A program made the position numbers and the translations under genes. From the NCBI GenBank assembly GCA_005800465.1, contig SYFI01000003.1:1-39259 (forward strand): a stretch of DNA of 39,259 nucleotides, written 5' to 3'. The notes below the pieces were generated by a model, which saw nothing but the letters and a program-made list of their open reading frames with translations, had not been told where the DNA came from and ran no database searches. This document shows, piece by piece, positions 23,426-30,664 of this stretch (position 1 is the stretch's first letter; the number at the start of each line of letters is the position of its first letter). Origin of the DNA: Actinomycetota bacterium (lineage in GTDB: Bacteria > Actinomycetota > Thermoleophilia > Miltoncostaeales > Miltoncostaeaceae).

Positions 23426-24174
23426 TGTCTGATCGAGCGGCGGGTGGGTCCGCAGCCGCCCCCGGGCGGCGCGGCTGGATTGCCGGGGGCATCATCGCGC
23501 TGGTGCTGGTGGCGTTCGGGGTGTTCGTGCTGCCGTTCGCGTTCACCACGCCGCCGCCCATCATCACGCGCTTCACCTCCACCCTTCTGTTCAGCCCCGG
23601 AGCGCCGGGGGCACGTGATGTGGCCCGGGTGTCCATCCGGCTCAGCGAACCGAGCTCGGTGTCCATCGTGGTAAAGAACTCGTCGGGTGCTGTGGTGCGC
23701 ACGCTCGCCGACGGTGCCGTGGTGCGCACCAAGACGCTCAGCGTGCCATGGACCGGCAACGGCGACGGTGGCACCGCGGTGGTACCCGATGGCACCTACA
23801 CAATTGACCTCGAGGCCCATGCCGGGCAAAAGAAATTCTCCAAGAGCCGCCGCATCGTGGTGGACACCACCGCGCCCGGAGCGCCGGGTCTGACTGTTCG
23901 CATCGTCGGCTTCTCATGCGTGGCAGTGGTCACCGGACCGGACGAGCCCACGCGCCTGGTGGTGACCTCCCCGGCCACCGATGCCACTACCGACCCGCAT
24001 ACCCTGCCGGCGCAAGGCACGTTTACATGGACCACCCGCCGGGTGGCATCGGGTGCGCAGGCCATCATAGCCACGGTGAGTGACCCAGCGGGCAACACGG
24101 CGCGCACCACCCGCCCCTGCGCACCCGTGAAGCGGCCCGCGAAGGCCACTGCGTCTCCGGGAGCGCGCCCGTGA
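23425..24174 (+). CDS. Membrane-anchored protein with FlgD-Ig-like domain
   Basis: A 249-residue protein with one N-terminal membrane segment (about residues 17-40) and an extracytoplasmic part. Residues 65-130 fit the FlgD-type Ig-like fold: SIVVKNSSGAVVRTLADG, then SVPWTGNGDGGTAVVPDGTY, which correspond to the V-x-x-L and W-x-G-x-x-x-G-x-x-x-P-x-G-x-Y signature. A second beta-rich region with two cysteines (FSCVAV and TRPCAPV) may be another Ig-like domain closed by a disulfide, ending in a basic Lys/Pro tail. The role is unknown; it may bind a surface glycan. The ATG shares one base with the methyltransferase stop (TGATG). Confidence 0.82.
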   Translation: MSDRAAGGSAAAPGRRGWIAGGIIALVLVAFGVFVLPFAFTTPPPIITRFTSTLLFSPGAPGARDVARVSIRLSEPSSVSIVVKNSSGAVVRTLADGAVVRTKTLSVPWTGNGDGGTAVVPDGTYTIDLEAHAGQKKFSKSRRIVVDTTAPGAPGLTVRIVGFSCVAVVTGPDEPTRLVVTSPATDATTDPHTLPAQGTFTWTTRRVASGAQAIIATVSDPAGNTARTTRPCAPVKRPAKATASPGARP

Positions 24175-25715
24175 GCGCGGTAATGGTGCGCGAGGTCGCG
24201 GCCATCGCCGGTGCCGCTGGCATGGCCGTGATGCTTCTGCCGCGGGTCATCGGAGGTCCACTCCGCATTCCCGATGGTGCGCGCCGTGTCACCGGCCTGA
24301 TCATTCTCCTCGCTGCGTGGATCGCCATGGCGGCCACTCTGGTGCCGTCCGGAATCCAGGACCGCCTCGCGCGGCCCACGGACGCCGTCGCATCCGCAGT
24401 GGCCATCGTCATTGGTCTCGTGGTTGTCGCCTTCATTGGCAGGCATCTGGCCACCCATACCTGGGCGTGGTTCCTGCTGCTGGGCCTCGCACTGCCTATT
24501 CGCGTGCCCATCTCCGTTGGGGGCACCGATGCCAACCTGCTCATCCCGCTCTACGGGGTGATCGTGCTGGGCCTCATCACCTGGGCGTGGCAGGCGCGCG
24601 TCGACTCCGGGTCGCGCCGCTGGACCAGCACGGTGCTTGATCTCCCGCTGCTCTTGTTCGCCGGCTTCACACTGGTGTCGCTGTGCTGGTCGTCAGACAT
24701 CCCCCAGGCCGCCACCAAGATCACGTTCTTCTGGATCCCGTTCCTGCTCCTGTATGTGGTGGCCGTGCAGTTGTGGCGGCGGGGCCGCGCGCTCCCGGTG
24801 CTTGCCATCACCACCATGGCCATGGCAATCCCGGTGTCGCTCTTGGCCGTGGGCGAGTACATCGGCCGTGGCGTGCTGTGGAACCACCGCCTCGAGCAGG
24901 CCAACGTGTACAGCCGCTTCTTCCGGGTCAACTCGATCTTCTACGACCCCAACATCCTGGGGCGCTATCTGGTGCTGGCCATGCTCATCGGCGTGGCCGT
25001 GGCCTACCTGAAACGGGCGGATGGACGGGTGCTCATCGCCTGTGCCGTGGCCGAGATCATCTACGCCGCCGGTCTCACCGTGACGTTTTCGCGCTCGAGT
25101 GCGCTCATGCTGATGGTCGGACTGTTCATCATGTCGCTGCGCATGTTCGGGAGAAAGCGCGTGGTCATCGTCGCCGTCATCTTCAGCGTGCTCGGGTTCG
25201 GCGTGGCCGTGGCCGGATCGCATCAGGTGCGCGATGCCCTCACGTCCACATCGCGCCTGTCCAAGGTGAGCGAAGGGCGCTTTGACCTGATGGGTGGTGG
25301 GGTGGATTTGTGGAAGGCACACCCAGTGGTGGGTGGAGGCCTCGGTTCGTTCGCCACCGACTACTCGGCGCAGCTCTCGGGCGGCGAACTGCGCAAGACC
25401 CGCGTGGTCATCTCGCACAATGCGCCGGTCACCATCCTCAGCGAAGAGGGCGTCGTCGGATTCGCCCTGTTTACGTGGCTCTCGGTGCTGGCGCTGCTGG
25501 TGGGCATCCGTGCCGGCCGCGAGCGCGACGACCACGTGGGCGTGCCGGGCGCCATGATGCTTGCCGGGCTCGTGGGCATCTTCGTGCACGCGCTCTTGTA
25601 CTCGGCGCTCATTGAGGACCCGTATACGTGGCTGCTCGCCGCCGGGATCACGGTGGTCGTGGCCACGGCGCGAAGCAACGTTCTGCCCGAGCCCGGCACC
25701 GCAGAGGCGCCATGA
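24171..25715 (+). CDS. Wzy/WaaL-type O-antigen polymerase or ligase
   Basis: A 514-residue membrane protein with about twelve helices. The large periplasmic-type loop comes before the last helices and contains DLMGGGVDLWKAHPVVGGGLGSF and SHNAPVTILSEEGVVGFALF, the pattern of the Wzy_C/O-antigen-ligase family, with the conserved His in the H-N segment. It polymerises or transfers undecaprenyl-linked repeat units on the outer face of the membrane. It is one of two such proteins here. It starts with GTG in a GTGA overlap with the Ig-like protein gene and ends in an ATGA overlap with a GT4 gene. Polymerase versus ligase cannot be told from sequence alone. Confidence 0.9.
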   Translation: MSAVMVREVAAIAGAAGMAVMLLPRVIGGPLRIPDGARRVTGLIILLAAWIAMAATLVPSGIQDRLARPTDAVASAVAIVIGLVVVAFIGRHLATHTWAWFLLLGLALPIRVPISVGGTDANLLIPLYGVIVLGLITWAWQARVDSGSRRWTSTVLDLPLLLFAGFTLVSLCWSSDIPQAATKITFFWIPFLLLYVVAVQLWRRGRALPVLAITTMAMAIPVSLLAVGEYIGRGVLWNHRLEQANVYSRFFRVNSIFYDPNILGRYLVLAMLIGVAVAYLKRADGRVLIACAVAEIIYAAGLTVTFSRSSALMLMVGLFIMSLRMFGRKRVVIVAVIFSVLGFGVAVAGSHQVRDALTSTSRLSKVSEGRFDLMGGGVDLWKAHPVVGGGLGSFATDYSAQLSGGELRKTRVVISHNAPVTILSEEGVVGFALFTWLSVLALLVGIRAGRERDDHVGVPGAMMLAGLVGIFVHALLYSALIEDPYTWLLAAGITVVVATARSNVLPEPGTAEAP

Positions 25716-26791
25716 CCCTCCCGCCCCTACGCGTGATGTGTCTGTCAAACATGTATCCCGGGCCGGGTGCACCCGACTACGGCGCGTTTATCGAGCGCAT
25801 GTGCGACTGCATGGAGACCCGCGGTGCCCATGTGGAGCGCGTGGTCATCAACAGCCGCGCCTCAGGGGCGCTTCGCACGCCCGCGAAGTACGCGCGGCTG
25901 GCCACGCAGGCCATGAGTGGTGCCGGTGACGTCGATGTGATTTGGGCGCACTACCTCTTTCCCACCGGCCTCATCGCGTCGCTTGCGGGACGCATGCGAC
26001 GCACCCCCTGGGTGATCACCGCGCATGGCGGGGACGTGGCCAATCTTTCGCGGGGAACCATCCGCCAGTTGAGCAGCGGCGCCGTCTCGGGCGCCGCGAT
26101 GGTCATCGCCGTAAGCGAGTGGCTCGCCGGACGCATGTACGAGGAGGGCCTGCGACCCGAGCGGGTTGAGGTGGCCAGCATGGGCGTGGATACCGACCGC
26201 TTCCAGATCGGCGACCGGTTGGCTGCGCGTGTGCGGCTGTCGATCCCGGCCGACGTGCCCGTCGTCCTTGCGGTCGGTGGTCTCAGCGAGCGCAAGAATC
26301 CCATGGGTCTTCTGCAGGCATTCGCGCGCCTTCATGCCGATCGTCCCGATGCCCGTCTGGTGTTTGTGGGGGACGGCCCCCAGGCCGCGGTGATCGATGC
26401 CGGTTCACGGCGTCTCGGTATCCCAGGTGCCGTGCACCGGACGGGTGTGGTCCCCAACCGCAGCGTGACCGACTGGATGACCGCGGCCGACGTGGTGGCA
26501 CAGGTGAGCCTGGTGGAACCGCTGGGTGTGGCCGCGCTGGAAGCCATGGCCAGTGGGCGCCCGGTGGTGGGAACGTCGGTGGGGGGCCTCAAAGAGGTGG
26601 TGCCCGACGGCGTGGCGGGCGTGATTGTGGATCCGCGCGATCCGGTGTCCATCGCGGAGGGGCTCGTGCGGATGCTCGATGCCGGACCCGACCCGGAGAC
26701 CTGCCGGGCCGCGGCCATGGAGCACTCCCTTCTGCACGAAACCGACCGCGTGCTGGGGATTCTGGCAGCGGCCGCAGGGCGCCCGGCGTAA
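25712..26791 (+). CDS. GT4-family glycosyltransferase
   Basis: A 359-residue GT-B enzyme. The N-terminal domain opens with RVMCLSNMYPGPGAPDYGAF and has the TAHGGDV acceptor-loop motif; the C-terminal domain begins near residue 185 with VVLAVGGLSERKNP, and the donor site EPLGVAALEAMASGRPVV is the classic E-x7-E motif. It adds a sugar to a growing lipid-linked oligosaccharide on the cytoplasmic face. The ATG is in an ATGA overlap with the preceding Wzy-type gene. It is the last gene of the first glycan transcription unit; a 38-base gap with a new -10 element follows. Confidence 0.92.
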   Translation: MTLPPLRVMCLSNMYPGPGAPDYGAFIERMCDCMETRGAHVERVVINSRASGALRTPAKYARLATQAMSGAGDVDVIWAHYLFPTGLIASLAGRMRRTPWVITAHGGDVANLSRGTIRQLSSGAVSGAAMVIAVSEWLAGRMYEEGLRPERVEVASMGVDTDRFQIGDRLAARVRLSIPADVPVVLAVGGLSERKNPMGLLQAFARLHADRPDARLVFVGDGPQAAVIDAGSRRLGIPGAVHRTGVVPNRSVTDWMTAADVVAQVSLVEPLGVAALEAMASGRPVVGTSVGGLKEVVPDGVAGVIVDPRDPVSIAEGLVRMLDAGPDPETCRAAAMEHSLLHETDRVLGILAAAAGRPA

Positions 26792-26813
26792 CGGACGGCG
26801 GCGGCGCTCCTGC

Positions 26814-26819
26814 TAGCGT
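26814..26819 (+). promoter_or_regulatory. Possible -10 element of the second glycan operon
   Basis: TAGCGT ends ten bases before the ATG at 26830, predicting a leader of about three bases. It sits in the only gap between the two halves of the glycan locus, so the second half can probably be transcribed on its own. No -35 hexamer is apparent. Confidence 0.4.
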
Positions 26820-26829
26820 CACCTCTCAG

Positions 26830-28287
26830 ATGTCGGTACGCGTACCCACCGGGCCGACCGGCGCCCTCGGGGGTGTCGGCATCCGCGCCGCGGTCCTCGT
26901 TCTCGTCGCCGCGGTTGCCGCAGGCGCCCTCGCCGCGTACGCGCCGGTCCCGGGCGTGCTGCTGGCCGTCGCGCTTGTGGGGGTCATGCTGGTCCGGGGC
27001 CGCACCCTGCCCGAACTTGGCCGGGCCGCGGTGCTGGTGGCCCTCGTCACGGCGATCATCGGCCCCAACCTCGGGGTTCCGGGCCGCGCCGAGGTGTTCG
27101 CCTTCAGGTTCGTGGCCGTACTCATCATTCTGGGCATCGCCACCTGGCTGCTGATGGGCCGGGGGCTCCCGGTGCCCAATGGCCTTGGCATGCCCATGGC
27201 GCTGGTCGCAGGCTGGGTGGGCTGGGCGCTGGTGTCAATCAGCTGGGCAGGGTCCACCACCGACGCCATCCGCTGGACGACCTTTCTCATCATCAGCAGC
27301 GGAGTGATGCTGGCCATTCCGATCACGGCATCGTCACGCAGGTATCTGTCGTGGGTGCTGGGTGCGCTGGGGGCGGCATTCGTATTGTCAATTCTTGGTG
27401 CGCTGGCCGAGGTGTTCGCTGGCGTGCGCTTCCCCGCCTCGGCGCTCACGCCGCGCGAGGGCGCATTCGCCGCCACGTCGTTCTTCGGCAACCAGAACAA
27501 CTTCGCCACGTATCTGTCGCTCACCCTGCCCTACCTGGTGCTGTTGCCGGTGGTGGCACGCGACGCCCGAGTGAGGATCCTCGGGGCGGCGGGCGCGATC
27601 GTGGCGATCGTCTTCATCCTTTTCAGCGGCTCGAAGGCCAACCTCGGGGCGGTGGGAATCATCCTCGTCGGCATGCTCGTGGTGCTCGCCACCGACCGCT
27701 CCATGCGCCGCGCCTTTGTGGCGAGCGTGGTCGTGGTGGGGGCGGCACTGGCCCTCATCATCCCTTCGCTCTTCGGGGCCGGCATCGTGCCCATCCCCCA
27801 GCAGGCGGTGGCAAAGCTGAGCTTCAGCACCCTGCAGGCCCAGGTGAGTTCGGGCCAGGGCTCGGGTGCGGTGCGCAGCACACTGCTCACCAAGGGCATC
27901 GACATCGCGGCGAGCACCGGTGGAGTGGGCGTGGGCGCCGGCAATGCCGAGAACACCGTGCGATCTGAGAATGGCTACGAAGGCGTTGCCAACCTGCACA
28001 ACTGGACCCTCGAAGTGCTCGTGGACACCGGCGTTGTGGGTCTGGTCCTCTACGCCACGCTCTACATATTTATGCTCGTGGGCTGCTTCCGTGCCGCCCG
28101 CGGCAGCGGTGACCCGCTCATGCGGTACATGGGACTTGCCGGGCTTCTTGCCCTGCTGGGGTTCATCACCGGCAGTCTCGCGTGTTCCACGGTCATCGCC
28201 TTCGCGCCCATGTGGATCACCTTCGGTCTATGCCTCGCCACCATCGTGCTCGCCCGACGAGCCGGCCCCGACGGGAGAATCCCCTGA
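26830..28287 (+). CDS. Second Wzy/WaaL-type O-antigen polymerase or ligase
   Basis: A 485-residue polytopic protein with about twelve to thirteen helices. As in the previous Wzy-type protein, the conserved region comes late: GVGVGAGNAENTV, then NLHNWTLEVLVDTGVVGLVLY, matching the H-N-x-x-x-E-x-x-x-x-x-G-x-x-G pattern of the Wzy_C family. The mid-protein segment TSFFGNQNNFATYL is also typical of the family. Sequence similarity to the other copy is limited to these motifs, so the two probably have different substrates or one is a polymerase and the other a ligase. It appears to head a new transcription unit that runs to the end of the window. Confidence 0.88.
   Translation: MSVRVPTGPTGALGGVGIRAAVLVLVAAVAAGALAAYAPVPGVLLAVALVGVMLVRGRTLPELGRAAVLVALVTAIIGPNLGVPGRAEVFAFRFVAVLIILGIATWLLMGRGLPVPNGLGMPMALVAGWVGWALVSISWAGSTTDAIRWTTFLIISSGVMLAIPITASSRRYLSWVLGALGAAFVLSILGALAEVFAGVRFPASALTPREGAFAATSFFGNQNNFATYLSLTLPYLVLLPVVARDARVRILGAAGAIVAIVFILFSGSKANLGAVGIILVGMLVVLATDRSMRRAFVASVVVVGAALALIIPSLFGAGIVPIPQQAVAKLSFSTLQAQVSSGQGSGAVRSTLLTKGIDIAASTGGVGVGAGNAENTVRSENGYEGVANLHNWTLEVLVDTGVVGLVLYATLYIFMLVGCFRAARGSGDPLMRYMGLAGLLALLGFITGSLACSTVIAFAPMWITFGLCLATIVLARRAGPDGRIP
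28273..28277 (+). promoter_or_regulatory. Ribosome-binding site pointing to a CTG start
   Basis: GGGAG is followed by a six-base spacer and then CTG at 28284, which overlaps the TGA of the Wzy-type gene as CTGA. The good spacing, and the absence of any ATG, GTG or TTG in the next nine codons, support CTG as the start of the following glycosyltransferase. Confidence 0.5.
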
Positions 28288-29498
28288 GCGATTCCGGCGC
28301 CCTGCGCATTCTCATGCTCAGCCACATGTATCCGAGCCCGGTCAATCCGACCGGCGGAATCTTCGTGCACGAACAGGTGAAGGCCCTCTGCGACCGCGGC
28401 CACGATGTGCGCGTGGTGTCTCCCAAAGGTTGGGTGCCACCGGGTCTCAGCCGATGGGCGTCGTACCGCGACGTGAAGCCGCGGGCGGAGATTGACGACG
28501 TGCAGGTGTACTACCCGCGCAAGCTCACGCTTCCCGGCGCGCGTCTGGGCCACCGCAACGCCGACGCCTTCCTGTTGGGCGTGCGGAGAACCGTGCAGGG
28601 TATCCACCGTGAGTGGCCAATCGACGTGATCCACGCGCACATGGTTGTGCCCGATGGCTGGGCGGCCGCTCGTGTGGGGCACGGGCTCGGCGTGCCCGCC
28701 GTGGGCACCGCCCATCGCGCCGACGTGCTCGACATCCCCGCCATGGGTGCGGCACCGCGTATGCGGGTGGCCGAGGCCATCGAGAATCTTGACGCCGTGG
28801 TGACGGTGAGCCACGCCATCGGCCAGGCCGCAGACGCCATCGCCCGACCCCGCCGGGCAATCACGGTGGTGCCCAATGGCGCCGACGCCACAGTGTTCAT
28901 GCCCCGCGACGCACGCGTGGCCCGCGAACGCCTGGGGCTTGATCCAGATGCGCCCACCATCTCGTACGTGGGCAAGTTGGTGCCGCGCAAGGGCGTTGAC
29001 GACCTCATCGAGGCCATGGGAATCCTCGCCCGCCGCCCCGAGGGCGCACCGGCTCTGGTGATGGCCGGGATCGGCGAGATGCGCGGGCCGGCGGAGGCCC
29101 GGGCACGCGAGTTGGGCATTGCCGATCGCATTACGTGGCTTGGCAAGGTGCCGCACGATGACGTGGGGTGGGTCATGTCAGCGGGCGACATATTTGTGCT
29201 GCCGAGCCTCTCGGAGGGCCTTCCCACCGTGGTGTGCGAGGCCATGGCGTGCGGGCTGCCGGTTGTGGCCACCGCGGTGGACGGCACGCCCGAGATCGTG
29301 GACGACCCGGCCACCGGCCTGCTGGTGCAGCCGAAGGACCCGGTGGGGCTGGCGGCAGCGCTCGCCCGGGTGATGGGTGACGCCGCGCTGCGTGCTGCCA
29401 TGGGTGCCGAAGCCCTTCGGCGCAGCGAGGCCGACTACACGTGGGCGGCCAACGCCCTGCGCATGGAGGACGTGTACCGGCGGGTGATCGCCACTTGA
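28284..29498 (+). CDS. GT4-family glycosyltransferase (apparent CTG start)
   Basis: A 404-residue GT-B enzyme. The N-terminal domain starts with ALRILMLSHMYPSPVNPTGG and EQVKALCDRGHDV, and the acceptor region contains GTAHRADVLDIPAMG. The donor domain begins near residue 225 with ISYVGKLVPRKGVDDLI, and SEGLPTVVCEAMACGLPVV is the E-x7-E motif. The family N-terminus requires a start before the RILML strand, but no ATG, GTG or TTG is available there; the frame upstream is antisense or out-of-frame to family sequence. CTG at 28284, in a CTGA overlap and after a GGGAG site, is the best start. Starting at the ATG at 28314 would remove the first strand. Confidence 0.88.
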   Translation: MSDSGALRILMLSHMYPSPVNPTGGIFVHEQVKALCDRGHDVRVVSPKGWVPPGLSRWASYRDVKPRAEIDDVQVYYPRKLTLPGARLGHRNADAFLLGVRRTVQGIHREWPIDVIHAHMVVPDGWAAARVGHGLGVPAVGTAHRADVLDIPAMGAAPRMRVAEAIENLDAVVTVSHAIGQAADAIARPRRAITVVPNGADATVFMPRDARVARERLGLDPDAPTISYVGKLVPRKGVDDLIEAMGILARRPEGAPALVMAGIGEMRGPAEARARELGIADRITWLGKVPHDDVGWVMSAGDIFVLPSLSEGLPTVVCEAMACGLPVVATAVDGTPEIVDDPATGLLVQPKDPVGLAAALARVMGDAALRAAMGAEALRRSEADYTWAANALRMEDVYRRVIAT

Positions 29499-30664
29499 CT
29501 GTGGCCACCGACGGCGTGGCCGTGGTGCTTCAGGCATCAGGCCCCAATGCGCTGGGTATCATCCGATCGCTGGCAGCCCGGGGCATTCCGGTTCTCGCCA
29601 CCGACTGCGACCCCAAGGCGCTCGGCATGCTGTCGCGGCATGCAAGGGCCGAGGTCGTGCGCGACCCGGTGGGCGACCCCGCAGGATTCCTCGACGATCT
29701 CGCGGCGCTGGGACGATCGCTCGACGTACCGGGTGTGCTCTTTCCCACGCACGACGAGGCCATTGAGGTCGTCGGCCCGGCAGAGGCCCACATCGGCCAG
29801 TGGTTCCGCATGCCGTGGAGCCCGTGGGCCGACCTCTCGCCCTACATCGACAAGTCCGGTCAGCACGCCGCGGCACGGCGCATTGGGTTCCCTGTGCCCG
29901 CCACTCTCGAGCCCACAGATGAGAACGACGTGCGTGCTGCCATCGGCGAAATGCGGTTCCCCGTCATCCTCAAGCCGCGTGTGGACCCCGCCGGCTTCAA
30001 ACGCACATTTGGGCGCCAGGTGCTGCAGGCCGAGGACGCCGACGCACTGCTTCGGCAATGGGACCGCGCCGAAGCCCACCTGCCACAGATCTCCGAGGTG
30101 ATCCCCGGGGGCGATGAGTGCTTGTGGACCCTCGGCAGCTACCGCGATGCCAGCGGCACACCATTGGCGTCATTCACGGGACACAAGCTTCTTCAGTGGC
30201 CCGTCGGGTTCGGCACCGCCCGGGCCGCCGAGGCGTGGTGGGACCCGAGCCTGGCCTGGCGATGCCATGCGCTGCTCGATGAGATCGGCTTCCATGGCAT
30301 CTCGCAGGTGGAGGTCAAACGCGATACCCGCGACGGCCGTGACTACCTGATTGAGGTCAACCCGCGATCGTGGCTGTGGATTTCCCTCGCCACCGAGGTG
30401 GGGGTCAACATTCCCGAGGCGGCCTTCCTCGATGCCGTCGGGCGCCCACACACGTGGCCCGAGGGGCACCGCAGCGACGTCCGGTGGGTGCTGGGTGCCA
30501 AGCATCTTGGTGCGAGTGCCGACAAGCTGCGCAGGGGTCGCCTGGGTCGCCGCGAACTCACCCGCACGCTCAAGCCACCGATCATCGATGGCGTGTGGTC
30601 GGTATCCGACCCGCGTCCGGGCATCGACCAGATGCGTCGGCTTCTCACTCGGAGGATCGGATGA
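29495..30664 (+). CDS. ATP-grasp protein (carboxylate-amine-ligase-like)
   Basis: A 389-residue protein of the ATP-grasp superfamily. The N-terminal part (GVAVVLQASGPNALGIIRSLAARG, LATDCDP) is a Rossmann-like pre-ATP-grasp domain; KSGQHAAARRIGFPVPATL and FPVILKPRVDPAGFKRTFG form the ATP-binding subdomain with its Lys, and QVEVKRDTRDGRDYLIEVNPRSW holds the metal-binding Glu and Asn of the family. It should form an acyl-phosphate and link it to an amine or similar nucleophile. In glycan loci such proteins may attach amino acids to sugars, but this is inference. The start is a TTG in a TTGA overlap (GTG at 29501 is the alternative). Confidence 0.86.
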   Translation: MTVATDGVAVVLQASGPNALGIIRSLAARGIPVLATDCDPKALGMLSRHARAEVVRDPVGDPAGFLDDLAALGRSLDVPGVLFPTHDEAIEVVGPAEAHIGQWFRMPWSPWADLSPYIDKSGQHAAARRIGFPVPATLEPTDENDVRAAIGEMRFPVILKPRVDPAGFKRTFGRQVLQAEDADALLRQWDRAEAHLPQISEVIPGGDECLWTLGSYRDASGTPLASFTGHKLLQWPVGFGTARAAEAWWDPSLAWRCHALLDEIGFHGISQVEVKRDTRDGRDYLIEVNPRSWLWISLATEVGVNIPEAAFLDAVGRPHTWPEGHRSDVRWVLGAKHLGASADKLRRGRLGRRELTRTLKPPIIDGVWSVSDPRPGIDQMRRLLTRRIG

